From assembly GCA_945830575.1 (NCBI GenBank), contig CALZZE010000024.1:1-39512 (forward strand): DNA of 39,512 nucleotides, given 5' to 3'. Below are positions 1 to 8,115 of the stretch, one piece after another. The first letter of the stretch is position 1; each line of letters begins with the position of its first letter. The stretch comes from an uncultured Subdoligranulum sp. GTDB taxonomy: Bacteria; Bacillota; Clostridia; Oscillospirales; Ruminococcaceae. The notes beneath the pieces were generated by a model. That model was not told the DNA's origin, searched no databases, and saw only the letters and a list, made by a program, of their open reading frames with translations. Position numbers and translations under genes: made by a program.

Positions 1-171
1 TTGTCGAAAAACCTCAATTTGCGTTTGTAGGGGGCGGCGTCCTCGACGCCCCGTGATGCGTTGCCAAACAAGAGACATCGTTGTAAGGCCACCTTTTTCG
101 GGCGGGACATGTCCCGCCCCTACGAATGATGGCAAGGTTTCTCGTTGTGATTGGACTTTTTTGACAGTCTG
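1..171. repeat. MITE-like intergenic repeat, copy 1 (left end cut by window edge)
   Basis: The window opens about five bases inside this element, which ends with TTTTTTGACAGTCTG at 157-171. It shares its whole plan with copies at 17442-17644 and 21597-21811: a left hairpin beginning GTAGGGG, a core containing TTGCCAAAC and CATCGTTGTAAGG, a right hairpin ending CCCCTACGAATGA, then a nearly invariant tail containing TTTCTCGTTGTGATTGGAC. No reading frame of interest is present. The right end lies two bases from the palindrome at 174-197. Non-autonomous mobility is inferred from copy 2, which has a target duplication. Confidence 0.85.
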
Positions 172-173
172 AA

Positions 174-207
174 GTGCCTGCCCCGCGGGGCAGGCACCTC
201 TTTTTTT
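174..207 (+). terminator. Palindromic hairpin with T-run
   Basis: A perfect 24-base palindrome (174-197, half-site GTGCCTGCCCCG) is followed on the plus strand by CTC and seven T (201-207). It would stop rightward transcription. The leftward AAA+ gene ends at 206, so the same hairpin probably also ended that operon, but on the minus strand only TT follows before repeat copy 1 begins. The repeat may have cut into the original T-tract. Confidence 0.6.
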
Positions 208-2260
208 ATTCGTCCAGTTCAAAATCACCGGGGAGCAGCGCGGCAAGGTCGGCGTCCGGGTCGGCCACAAGGCGCTTGGACTGGTTCAAAATCGCCTTTT
301 CCAGCGTGTTGCGGGCCATCCGTCCGTTTCCGTTGGTGGCGGCGTCCTCCGCCTGCTTGCGGGCGTAGTAGGCCGTCAGCGGCATCTGGCAGGCCGCGTC
401 CAGCGTGTAGCCCTTGGATTTGGCAATACTCAGCGTAATATCGTATAATTCCTCACCGGTATAGTCCGGAAACTCGATCTGGTTGGGGAACCGGCTGGCA
501 AGGCCGGAGTTGGAGGACAAAAACACCTGCATCTCGTGGGTGTAGCCCGCCAGAATCACCACCAGCTCGTCCCGGTGGTCCTCGATGCCCTTCACCAGTG
601 TGTCGATGGCCTCCAGACCAAAGCTGTCCTCACCGCCTCGGTAAAGGGCGTAGGCCTCGTCAATGAACAGCACGCCGCCCAGAGCGCTCTGGATGACGGA
701 ATTGGTCAGCGGCGCGGTGTGGCCCACATAGCGGCCCACCAGATCGGCGCGGGTGACCTCCACCAGCTGGCCGCCCTTGAGTGCCCCGATGGCCTTGAGA
801 TACTTGGACAAAATGCGGGCGATGGTGGTCTTGCCGGTGCCGGGGTTGCCGGTGAAGATCATGTGCATGTTCAGCTCCACCGCCTTGAGGCCCTGCGCCT
901 TGCGGCGCTGCTGGGCGTGCACATTTTTGGCGATGCCGCGCACATATTCCTTGATTTCGGCAAGGCCCACGATGCTGTCCAGTTCGGCCTCCACGGCCTG
1001 CACGTCCCCGCGGTACTGCCGGGGCAGCAGCGCCAGCAGGTCAAAGGCCTCGCCGCCGCCCACCGCCGCCAGCAGGCGGCCGTTCTCCACACGCAGAGCG
1101 GTCTCGGTGCCCGGGGCGGGGGCCGGGTCGGCGTCCAGCACGTACTCCGCCAGCGCCCGGTACACGCAGTCCACGTAATCCCGCATGGCCTGCATCCCGC
1201 TGGTCTTGCCGTACTGCGCCGCCAGCAGGTCCCGCACATCCGCGCCCATGCGCAGCGTCAGGCCGCACTGTTTGCGCACCTTCTGGGCCAGATCATTCAG
1301 CTCCCGCGCCGCGATGGCGCTCAGCGCCTCCGGCGTGAAGGCCTCGGTGCGGCAGATGTCCCCCGAAAGCGCGTCCACGAACCGGGCGCCGAACCGCTCG
1401 GCCAGCGCACTCTCGTCTTTATTGGAGAAAAACACGAAATACTTGCCCGCCGCCTGCAATTCTCCGATGGCCCCCGGCGCGAGGGCGGTGCCCACGTCCA
1501 CCAGAATGCCCCGCTGCAGCACGTAGCGGCTGTTCAGCGGCAGGCGGCCGTCGATGGCAAGGTCGGCCAGCATGGTCAGGTAGCTGGCGGCGCAGCCCTC
1601 GTAGCGGTCAAAGGCCAGCACCTCCGCATCGGACTGCAAAGCCGCGTACAGGTCCTGCAAAAACAGCTTTTCCTGCGCGGGGCCGGGGTACAGCGACAGG
1701 TCGATGGTCTCCACCCGGTCGGAGCGCAGCAGCCCGCGGGCGGCCATCTCCTCCACCACGCAGGTGAGGGCGTAGTGCCGCCCCGTGCCGCCGGGGCCGC
1801 AGAGCAGCATCAGGTTGCGGGCGCGGGAGGCATCGCTGCCGCTGCCCATCACAAAGGGGCGGCGGAATGCCTTGACCACGGCCCCCACAAAGGCGTCCTG
1901 CCCCAGCACCTGCGCGCGCACCTTGTCCGCCAGCCCGTCAAAGCTGCCGGTGGGCGCGGGGGCGGGGTTCACCGGCTGGGCGGTGGTGCCGCCCAGCAAG
2001 CCGTCCTGCCGCAGAGACCGGGTGAGGTCGCTGCTCATTTTGCGCACGTTCTCGGCGGTGGCAGCCCCGGCCCGCTGCACCGCGTCCAGTGCGTCGGCGG
2101 CGTGTTTCTGCCGTTTCTGAGCCGCGGCCATGGCGTCCAGCTGGGCCTGCATCTGGCTCACCGCATCGCTGGCGGCGGCCGCCTGCTCCGGCGTGGCGGC
2201 GTATTTGCCGCCGCCCATCAGGCTTTTGACCCAGTTGTCGTAGTCCTTTTCAAGGCTCAT
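206..2260 (-). CDS. Double AAA+ ATPase, CbxX/SpoVK-type C-terminal domain
   Basis: This 684-residue protein has an Ala/Gln-rich helical N-terminus (about 1-85) and two AAA+ modules. The first (about 110-370) resembles a ClpA/B-type domain but its P-loop reads GPGGTGR (155-161): the Walker A lysine is arginine, so it may not hydrolyse ATP. The second (about 430-670) is an intact CbxX/CfqX (SpoVK, EccA-like) module with GNPGTGKTT (471-479) and LFIDEA (531-536). The ATG at 2260 follows AAAGGAG and overlaps the end of the upstream gene by 11 bases, so the three leftward genes are co-transcribed. Family members remodel protein complexes. The substrate here is unknown; the Cys-tail membrane protein encoded just upstream is a reasonable guess. 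Confidence 0.85.
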   Translation of the reverse strand: MSLEKDYDNWVKSLMGGGKYAATPEQAAAASDAVSQMQAQLDAMAAAQKRQKHAADALDAVQRAGAATAENVRKMSSDLTRSLRQDGLLGGTTAQPVNPAPAPTGSFDGLADKVRAQVLGQDAFVGAVVKAFRRPFVMGSGSDASRARNLMLLCGPGGTGRHYALTCVVEEMAARGLLRSDRVETIDLSLYPGPAQEKLFLQDLYAALQSDAEVLAFDRYEGCAASYLTMLADLAIDGRLPLNSRYVLQRGILVDVGTALAPGAIGELQAAGKYFVFFSNKDESALAERFGARFVDALSGDICRTEAFTPEALSAIAARELNDLAQKVRKQCGLTLRMGADVRDLLAAQYGKTSGMQAMRDYVDCVYRALAEYVLDADPAPAPGTETALRVENGRLLAAVGGGEAFDLLALLPRQYRGDVQAVEAELDSIVGLAEIKEYVRGIAKNVHAQQRRKAQGLKAVELNMHMIFTGNPGTGKTTIARILSKYLKAIGALKGGQLVEVTRADLVGRYVGHTAPLTNSVIQSALGGVLFIDEAYALYRGGEDSFGLEAIDTLVKGIEDHRDELVVILAGYTHEMQVFLSSNSGLASRFPNQIEFPDYTGEELYDITLSIAKSKGYTLDAACQMPLTAYYARKQAEDAATNGNGRMARNTLEKAILNQSKRLVADPDADLAALLPGDFELDE

Positions 2261-3368
2261 GTGGCGTCTCCTTTGTTTTGAGCGTTACCTTATAAATATC
2301 CTTGGCGCTGCAGCCCGCCCGGCCGCCGCCGGCACAGGCGCAGGCGCAGGCACAGCTGGAGGCACACGCGCAGCTGGACACGCAGGCGCAGCTGCTGTGA
2401 TTCTCGCTGCGGCCGGTGCCGCCGCCCCGCGTCTTGCCGCCGCCTGCCCGAAACTGGGCGGGCGGGTCCACTTTATGGTAGCCCTTGGGCGGGGGCAGCG
2501 TGCGGGCCAGCCGCACCGTTTCGGACCCGTTGGAGTACCAGTACCAGTCGTCCGGGTCGATGTCCTCGCCGAAGCCGCCGCCCCACGGGGCGCTGCGGCG
2601 CATGATGAGCAGCAGCACAATGGCTGCAAAAATCAGCATGATAAAGACGAACAGCAGATAGAACATCAGCACGTCGGTGCCATCCTGACCCGCGCCGGGC
2701 ACATCGGCGGCGGTGAGGGCGTTCTCCTCCGCAAAGCCGCCCGCGTTGGTCACCGGCACCGTCACGTGAACGGTGCCGCCCTGCCCGTGCCCCAGCGGGC
2801 CGAATTCCCAGGTCAGGTACTCCCCGTCCGTGCCGGTGTTGTCCGCCACAAAGCCCTCGCCGGTTTTCCAGCGCACCACCATGCGCTGCACCACCAGATC
2901 ATCGAACCAGCCCGGCGTGAAGGCAAAGCTGGCGGTGCCGTCGTCGTTGCGGGTGAACAGGTGGCTCTGGTGTACCGTGAAGGCGAACTGCACCCGGCTC
3001 TGCCCACCGTTTTTGGCGCAGACCGCCGGGGAATAATACCGGCTGCCGAACTGCACCTTGGCGAAAACGCCGCCTTCCTCCAGCAGCGAGATGCGGGAGA
3101 TGGTGGAGGTGAGGGCGGTCAGTTCGTCCGCGTGGCGGTTGGCAAGGCCGATTTTGACCCAGGAAAGGTACTCGTCCTCCTCCCCGGCCAGCACCTGCCA
3201 GTCAATTTCATAGGTAATGTCAGCGCTGCCGTCGGGGCGCAGCTCCACCGTGATGAGGTATTCCTCGATGGAGTCGTAGTCTCCCTCGTCCGCGTGGGCC
3301 GCCAGCGGCAGCACCGCCAGCAGGCAGAGCAGCAGCGCTGCCGTCAGCAGTTTGCAAAATCGTTTCAC
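2250..3368 (-). CDS. Secreted-membrane protein with Cys-rich C-terminal tail
   Basis: The 372-residue product has a signal peptide (about 1-26, ending AHA), an extracellular beta-rich region (about 30-225) recalling the DUF2207-like membrane proteins of Firmicutes, one transmembrane helix (about 233-257), a Trp/Tyr-rich segment, then a tail with nine cysteines mostly spaced CAC or CACAC, followed by GGGRAGC. By topology the tail lies in the cytoplasm. The GTG start at 3368 overlaps the stop of the radical SAM gene in a GTGA junction, which implies translational coupling. Cys-rich tails of this style occur on other uncharacterised clostridial membrane proteins (from memory). Modification of the tail by the neighbouring radical SAM enzyme is inference. 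Confidence 0.8.
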   Translation of the reverse strand: MKRFCKLLTAALLLCLLAVLPLAAHADEGDYDSIEEYLITVELRPDGSADITYEIDWQVLAGEEDEYLSWVKIGLANRHADELTALTSTISRISLLEEGGVFAKVQFGSRYYSPAVCAKNGGQSRVQFAFTVHQSHLFTRNDDGTASFAFTPGWFDDLVVQRMVVRWKTGEGFVADNTGTDGEYLTWEFGPLGHGQGGTVHVTVPVTNAGGFAEENALTAADVPGAGQDGTDVLMFYLLFVFIMLIFAAIVLLLIMRRSAPWGGGFGEDIDPDDWYWYSNGSETVRLARTLPPPKGYHKVDPPAQFRAGGGKTRGGGTGRSENHSSCACVSSCACASSCACACACAGGGRAGCSAKDIYKVTLKTKETPHEP

Positions 3369-4771
3369 AGGCAGCCCTCCCCTCTCAGCGGCGTGTCGCC
3401 CAGCTGGCAGCGGGGCAGCATGGCGGCGCTCTCCTCCCGGATGGCGCGGCAGGCGGGGCTGTCCCAGATTTTATGCCACGGGCTTTGCAGCAGATTGCCC
3501 AGCCCCGGCTCCCGCAGCCAGCTCTGGCAGGGCAGCACGGTGCCATCCGGCCCCACCGCCATGTTGGACAGGCAGGCCCCGCAGGTGGGCACCTGCTGCA
3601 CGCCCAACGCCCGCAGCGTCTGTTCGCTGAGCCAGCCCGGGCTGGTGAAGGCGATCTCCGCCCCGTGGCCGTCCGCCCACGCCAGCGCCAGACGCAGCGC
3701 GTCGGTGAGGCGCTCCGGCGACAGCCGGGTGGCTTTGGACGGCTCCCCCGCCGCGCCGCCGGTGGGGATCAGGCCGGAGCAGCTGAAATACCGCACGCCC
3801 AGACTGTGGGCAAATTCCACGGTATCCCGATAATTTTCATTCAGGCTGCACAGCGGCGTGTTGATGCTCACGTTCAGCCCCGCGGCCACCGCGTTGCGGA
3901 TGCCGTTGACGGTGTCGGTAAAGCCCGCCGTGCCCACCAGCGTGTTGTGGGTGGCTTCATCGGCGGAATACAGCGTCACCTGCACGCTGTCCAGACTGGC
4001 TTCGAACAGCTCCTTGCACAGCATGCTGGTGAGCATCCGGCCGTTGGTGTTCAGCCGGGTGACGAACCACCGGGCGGACTTGACCAGATCCACCAGATCC
4101 CGGCGCAGCGTGGGCTCGCCGCCGGTGAAGGTCAGCTGGCTGACCCCCATGGTGCGGCATTTCTGGATGATGGCCAGCCATTGGTCGGTGTCCAGTTCGG
4201 GGGCCTCGGCCAGCGGCTGGTTGGCGGCGTAGCAGTGCAGGCATTTCTGGTTGCAGTGCCACGCGCCGTCCTTCATCATGGAGCTGAGCATCAGGTCCAT
4301 CCGATGGGGGCCGACCATCTCGGGGGCGTAGGCGCCCAGACTGAGGGGCTGCACCTGCACGGGGGGCTGCTCGCCCCTCGCCACCGCCTTGAGCGCGTGG
4401 AGCAGCAGCTCCAGATCCGCCTCGATCTGGATGGCCGGGGTGGTGCGGTACACCCGGTTGGCCTCCGCCACCGCCTGACGGCTGATGCCGGTCCACTCCC
4501 GCTCACCGACCTCCTTGCCCTCGAAGGGCTGGAGCGCCTCCATCAGGCAGACCAGCAGAATGGCCCAGCTGACGTTGAGGGGCAGCACATCCTGCCCGTT
4601 GAGCACCGCCAGAAACGGCGTGCGCCGGGCCGGACGGCGGCAGGGGGCGATGTGGATGCGCAGCACGCCCCGGCCGCCGGGGTCCAGCGTGATGTGGCGC
4701 ACCTCCGACAGATGCCGGTGGAGAAACATCCGCTCGCTGTAAGACAAAAATTTCAAGGGTGTCTGTTCCAT
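3365..4771 (-). CDS. Radical SAM/SPASM-type protein
   Basis: This 468-residue enzyme has an N-terminal domain of about 150 residues, then a radical SAM barrel with the cluster motif CNQKCLHC (C173, C177, C180) and the SAM-binding segment FTGGEPTLR. The C-terminal part has CGAC, then PDGTVLPCQSW, then further cysteines, as in SPASM domains that hold extra Fe-S clusters. SPASM proteins commonly modify peptides or proteins (thioether, C-C bonds). ATG at 4771 is preferred because GGGAGG lies 10 bases upstream; the TTG at 4774 is an alternative. It is the first gene of a leftward operon driven by the promoter at 4810-4838. The N-terminal domain could be a peptide-recognition element, which is unproven. 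Confidence 0.85.
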   Translation of the reverse strand: MEQTPLKFLSYSERMFLHRHLSEVRHITLDPGGRGVLRIHIAPCRRPARRTPFLAVLNGQDVLPLNVSWAILLVCLMEALQPFEGKEVGEREWTGISRQAVAEANRVYRTTPAIQIEADLELLLHALKAVARGEQPPVQVQPLSLGAYAPEMVGPHRMDLMLSSMMKDGAWHCNQKCLHCYAANQPLAEAPELDTDQWLAIIQKCRTMGVSQLTFTGGEPTLRRDLVDLVKSARWFVTRLNTNGRMLTSMLCKELFEASLDSVQVTLYSADEATHNTLVGTAGFTDTVNGIRNAVAAGLNVSINTPLCSLNENYRDTVEFAHSLGVRYFSCSGLIPTGGAAGEPSKATRLSPERLTDALRLALAWADGHGAEIAFTSPGWLSEQTLRALGVQQVPTCGACLSNMAVGPDGTVLPCQSWLREPGLGNLLQSPWHKIWDSPACRAIREESAAMLPRCQLGDTPLRGEGCL

Positions 4772-4809
4772 CAAGGGCAAACCTCCCGATTATTTCGATA
4801 ATTATACAT

Positions 4810-4838
4810 AGTATACCACACTGTCATAGAAATGACAA
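4810..4838 (-). promoter_or_regulatory. Sigma-A promoter of the radical SAM operon with inverted repeat
   Basis: On the minus strand TTGTCA (4833-4838) and TATACT (4810-4815) are separated by 17 bases. The inverted repeat TGTCAT-AGAA-ATGACA (4822-4837) covers the -35 box and spacer, so a repressor bound there could block the promoter. A second palindrome, TGTCGCGACA (4854-4863), lies between this promoter and the divergent citrate synthase promoter. Confidence 0.7.
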
Positions 4839-4886
4839 TATTTTATCTTGTGTTGTCGCGACAGGTCGTGTTCACAAAAAGTTTGT

Positions 4887-4916
4887 TTGACGGGATGTAT
4901 AGAAATGGAATATAAT
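4887..4916 (+). promoter_or_regulatory. Sigma-A promoter of citrate synthase
   Basis: TTGACG (4887-4892) and a perfect TATAAT (4911-4916) are spaced by 18 bases. Transcription should begin near 4923 and give a leader of about 95 bases before the ATG at 5018. Confidence 0.8.
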
Positions 4917-4953
4917 ACAAATTGTAAGTATGTCGTACCCTGATCGTACCTTT

Positions 4954-4994
4954 CAGGAAAGGCCGGCCTTCTGACCGTGCCTTTTCTGTTTTTT
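4954..4994 (+). terminator. Probable transcription attenuator in the citrate synthase leader
   Basis: CAGGAAAGGC (4954-4963) pairs with GCCTTTTCTG (4979-4988) through ten positions including one G-U pair, and six T follow (4989-4994). This has the form of an intrinsic terminator placed between the promoter and the start codon. A competing palindrome, AAGGCCGGCCTT (4959-4970), would disrupt it. A 14-codon frame (ATG 4930 to TGA 4974) ends inside the loop but has no good ribosome site. Confidence 0.6.
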
Positions 4995-5017
4995 CACCGC
5001 AGGAAAGGAGCCGCGCC

Positions 5018-6376
5018 ATGAGTGATTACGCCGCCATCGAGCAGGAAGCCCGCATCTTTACCGAAGAATGTGAACGCAACAACCGAATTCCGCCGGAGTT
5101 GTTCGGGCAGTATAATATCAAGCGCGGCCTGCGGGACAAGGATGGCAAGGGCGTTCTGGCGGGGCTGACCAACATCTCCCGCATCGACGCCTTTGAGGAG
5201 CGGGACGGCCAGAAGGTCCCCTGCCCCGGCAAGCTGTGGTACCGGGGGTACAATGTGTACGACCTCATCCGGGGGCTGCGGGGCAAGCGGTTCGCCTACG
5301 AGGAGGCGGCGTATCTGCTGCTGCTGGGAGAGCTGCCCACCGAGGAGCAGTTGCGCACCTTCAGCGGAACGCTGGAAAAATGCCGGGACCTGCCCACCAA
5401 CTTCACCCGGGACGTCATCATGAAGGCCCCCAGCAAGGATCTGATGAACTCGCTGACCCGCAGCGTGCTGACGCTGGCCAGCTACGATGACTCCATCGGG
5501 GAGAACGATTTGCAGACCCAGCTGGAGCAGTGCATCAAACTCATCAGCGTGTTCCCCATGCTGGCGGTGTACGGTTACCACGCCTACAACTACTATGTGA
5601 ACAACGGCAGCATGTATATCCACCGGCCGGAGCCGGAGCTTTCCACCGCCGAGAACCTGCTGCAGATGCTGCGCCCCGACCGCAAATACACCCCGCTGGA
5701 GGCCCACGTGCTGGACATTGCGCTGCTTTTGCACATGGAACACGGCGGCGGCAACAACTCCACCTTCACCACGCGGGTGGTGTCCTCCTCCGGGTCGGAC
5801 ACCTATTCCGTGATGGCGGCGGCGCTGTCCAGCCTGAAAGGCCCCAAGCACGGCGGCGCGAATATCAAGGTCATGGAGATGATGGACAATATCCGTGCGA
5901 ATGTCAAAGACCCCAGCGACGAGGACGAGATGCGGGCCTACCTTGGCAAAATCGTGGACAGGGAGGCCTTTGACCGCAAGGGGCTGATCTACGGCATGGG
6001 CCATGCGGTGTATTCGCTGTCCGACCCCCGCGCCGTGGTGTTCAAGGGATTCGTTCAGCAGCTGGCCGAGGCCAAGGGCCGCAAGCAGGATTTCGACTTC
6101 TACAACACCGTGGAGCGGCTGGCGCCCCAGGTCATTGCGGAAAAACGCCATATTTACAAGGGCGTTTCCACCAATGTGGACTTTTATTCCGGGTTTGTGT
6201 ACCATATGCTGGACATTCCGGTGGAGCTGTACACCCCCATGTTCGCCATCGCCCGGGTGGTGGGCTGGAGCGCCCACCGCATGGAGGAACTGGTGAATGT
6301 GGACAAGATCATCCGTCCCGCATACCAGAGCGTGATGGAGCTGCGGGACTATATCCCGTTGGAGGAACGGGGCTGA
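5018..6376 (+). CDS. gltA: Citrate synthase
   Basis: This enzyme condenses acetyl-CoA and oxaloacetate to citrate, the entry step of the oxidative TCA branch, which anaerobes use for 2-oxoglutarate and glutamate synthesis. The 452-residue product carries the catalytic triad in family context: H278 in GPKHGGAN, H329 in GMGHAVYS and D388 in NVDFYSG. The length is near that of type I bacterial citrate synthases. The ATG is preceded by GAAAGGAG. It stands alone downstream of the promoter at 4887-4916 and the attenuator at 4954-4994. No aconitase or isocitrate dehydrogenase gene is in view. Methylcitrate synthase is a less likely alternative, since no prp genes are adjacent. No clear terminator is seen after the stop. 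Confidence 0.95.
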   Translation: MSDYAAIEQEARIFTEECERNNRIPPELFGQYNIKRGLRDKDGKGVLAGLTNISRIDAFEERDGQKVPCPGKLWYRGYNVYDLIRGLRGKRFAYEEAAYLLLLGELPTEEQLRTFSGTLEKCRDLPTNFTRDVIMKAPSKDLMNSLTRSVLTLASYDDSIGENDLQTQLEQCIKLISVFPMLAVYGYHAYNYYVNNGSMYIHRPEPELSTAENLLQMLRPDRKYTPLEAHVLDIALLLHMEHGGGNNSTFTTRVVSSSGSDTYSVMAAALSSLKGPKHGGANIKVMEMMDNIRANVKDPSDEDEMRAYLGKIVDREAFDRKGLIYGMGHAVYSLSDPRAVVFKGFVQQLAEAKGRKQDFDFYNTVERLAPQVIAEKRHIYKGVSTNVDFYSGFVYHMLDIPVELYTPMFAIARVVGWSAHRMEELVNVDKIIRPAYQSVMELRDYIPLEERG

Positions 6377-6437
6377 ACCGGACAGTTTGGAAGTACCGTA
6401 CAAAAATTGCACAATTCACAAAATTTGTCATGGAAAC

Positions 6438-6479
6438 TTTCAATAAATCATTGAAAACTGCCGAATGTTCCGCTATACT
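6438..6479 (+). promoter_or_regulatory. Promoter of the ATP synthase operon with overlapping inverted repeat
   Basis: TTGAAA (6451-6456) and TATACT (6474-6479) are spaced by 17 bases, with the first gene starting at 6516. The inverted repeat TTTCAAT-AAATC-ATTGAAA (6438-6456) ends within the -35 box and is a candidate operator. Confidence 0.75.
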
Positions 6480-6515
6480 GAAATATAGTATTCACGCAAA
6501 AGGAGCGATACAGCT

Positions 6516-6767
6516 TTGAACGAACTGTACAAAGCGCTGGAGCAGCTTGTGTGGGTCGGTCAGCTGGGCTTTTCGCTGCTGTTCCCGCTGGTGTGCGCAC
6601 TGGGCGGCTGCTGGTGGCTCACCCGGCAGGGCGTGGGCGGCTGGGTCTGGGTGCCCGGGCTGCTGCTGGGTCTGGCTGTGGGCGCCTCCACCTTCGCAGG
6701 CTTCGCAAGGCGCTGGCTTCGGCAGGCCAGACAGGAACCGAAACCACCGGGCTTCAACAAACACTGA
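6516..6767 (+). CDS. AtpZ/AtpI-like small membrane protein
   Basis: The 83-residue protein has two hydrophobic helices (about 14-35 and 42-65) and a basic C-terminal tail. Its position as first gene of the atp operon matches AtpZ/AtpI-family proteins, which assist assembly of the Fo rotor or conduct Mg2+ in some bacteria. The start is TTG at 6516, chosen because AAAAGGAG lies at the right distance upstream and no ATG is available. Family assignment rests on size, topology and position rather than a clear motif. Confidence 0.65.
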   Translation: MNELYKALEQLVWVGQLGFSLLFPLVCALGGCWWLTRQGVGGWVWVPGLLLGLAVGASTFAGFARRWLRQARQEPKPPGFNKH

Positions 6768-6787
6768 CGTAAGGAAGATTCTCATCC

Positions 6788-7189
6788 ATGAAACTGCAAC
6801 CGGCCTCCAAAAAGGAGCTAACCTTCATCGCAAAGGGCACCGTCATCTGCACGCTGGTGATGCTGGCGGTCTTTCTGGTCTTATCCGTCACGGGGGTGTA
6901 TCCCTTCTCGTGGCGGGTGCCGCTGGCCGCGGCAGGCGGCTGCGCGGTGGCTGTCGCCAACTTTTACCTGCTGTGCCTGACGGTGCAGAGCGCCGCCGGC
7001 ATGGACGACCAGAAGGCCCTGAAAGCCAAGGTGCAGGCCAGCTACAACGGCCGCCTGCTCATGCAGGGGCTTTGGTGTCTGGTCAGCTATCTGGCACCCT
7101 GTTTCAACGTGGCGGCGGGGGTCATTCCGCTGCTGTTCCCCAACATCCTCATCTATCTCCGGCAGGCTGCCGGTAAAAACAAAACGTAA
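6788..7189 (+). CDS. atpI: ATP synthase subunit I-like membrane protein
   Basis: This 133-residue protein has four predicted hydrophobic helices (about 14-34, 42-66, 87-104 and 106-124), the layout of the AtpI/subunit I family that helps build or stabilise the c-ring. It lies 20 bases after the small AtpZ-like gene and 19 bases before atpB. The ATG at 6788 follows AAGGAAG. No catalytic motif is expected. Sequence conservation in this family is low, so the gene symbol depends mainly on position. Confidence 0.75.
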   Translation: MKLQPASKKELTFIAKGTVICTLVMLAVFLVLSVTGVYPFSWRVPLAAAGGCAVAVANFYLLCLTVQSAAGMDDQKALKAKVQASYNGRLLMQGLWCLVSYLAPCFNVAAGVIPLLFPNILIYLRQAAGKNKT

Positions 7190-7208
7190 GGAGAGGTGAC
7201 GAACCGCT

Positions 7209-8096
7209 ATGGATGTCAGCATCAATGGCGCAAAGATCCTTGCCACACTGGAAAACGTGCCCCTGCTTGGCACCGTCCACATTACCCAGACGCTGGTCGT
7301 CAGCGGGGTGATCTTCGTTCTCATCGCCGCACTGGCGGTGTGGCTCGGTTCCGGGCTGAAGGTCACCGGCATTTCCCGCAAGCAGGCGGTGGCGGAAATG
7401 CTGTACACCAGCCTGGTGGATTTTGTCCACGGCAACATGGGCACCGAATTTGACCGCTACATTCCGCTGGTGGGCACCATTTTCATCACCAGCATCATTT
7501 CCAACCTCATCAGCCTGCTGGGCATCTGGAGCCCCACCGCTGACCTGATGACCGAGCTGGGCTGGGCGCTGGTGGTCTTTGTACTCATCACCTACCACAA
7601 AATCAAATCCAACGGCTTTGGCGGATATCTGAAAAGCTATCTGGACCCCATCTTCCTGATGGCGCCCATCAACGTGATTTCCGAGCTGTTCACCCCCATC
7701 TCGATGGCCTGCCGTCACTTTGGCAACATCCTGTCGGGCACCGTCATCAGCGGCCTTCTGTACGCCGCTCTGGCCACCGCCAGCTACGCGCTGTTCGGCG
7801 CGCTGGGCAAGAGCCTTGTGGCCTGCGCGGTGGTGCTGGTGTTGGGCGCGGCGCTGTTCGCCTCCGGCAAAAAAGACGGCAAGACCGCCAAAAAGTTCCT
7901 TGGCATCGTGCTCATCGTGGTGGGCGCGCTGGGGGCGCTCACCAACCTGCTGCCCATGCTGAACAGCTTCCCGTGGCTGGTCGTGGGCCTGCCCGCCATC
8001 ACCAGCTTCTATTTTGACTGGTTCACCGGCGTCATTCAGGCCTTCATCTTCTGCACCCTGACGACCATCTTCATCAAGCAGGCCGCGGGTGACTGA
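7209..8096 (+). CDS. atpB: F-type ATP synthase subunit a
   Basis: Subunit a forms the ion half-channels beside the c-ring. The 295-residue product has the essential arginine in ACRHFGNILSGTVISG (R169), matching the RLFGN-type motif of the family, and about six transmembrane helices. It is longer than many bacterial a subunits because of a lysine-rich loop (about 219-230, GKKDGKTAKKF) between hydrophobic segments. The ATG at 7209 follows GGAGAGGTG. The gene is followed by a small hairpin at 8116-8132 before atpE. Confidence 0.95.
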   Translation: MDVSINGAKILATLENVPLLGTVHITQTLVVSGVIFVLIAALAVWLGSGLKVTGISRKQAVAEMLYTSLVDFVHGNMGTEFDRYIPLVGTIFITSIISNLISLLGIWSPTADLMTELGWALVVFVLITYHKIKSNGFGGYLKSYLDPIFLMAPINVISELFTPISMACRHFGNILSGTVISGLLYAALATASYALFGALGKSLVACAVVLVLGAALFASGKKDGKTAKKFLGIVLIVVGALGALTNLLPMLNSFPWLVVGLPAITSFYFDWFTGVIQAFIFCTLTTIFIKQAAGD

Positions 8097-8115
8097 TCTT
8101 TCCTTTCGCGTCATA

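Noticed and set aside
1-171. Possible CRISPR or riboswitch in the GC-rich hairpins of the repeat
   Set aside because: The same unit recurs at 17442 and 21597 with defined ends and a target duplication, which fits a mobile repeat.
536-2281. 581-codon frame opposite the AAA+ gene
   Set aside because: Composition-driven shadow of a gene with clear AAA+ motifs; no ribosome site or domain.
4930-4974. 14-codon leader peptide as a definite gene
   Set aside because: There is no Shine-Dalgarno site and the start is within about seven bases of the predicted transcript start, so it is mentioned only with the attenuator.
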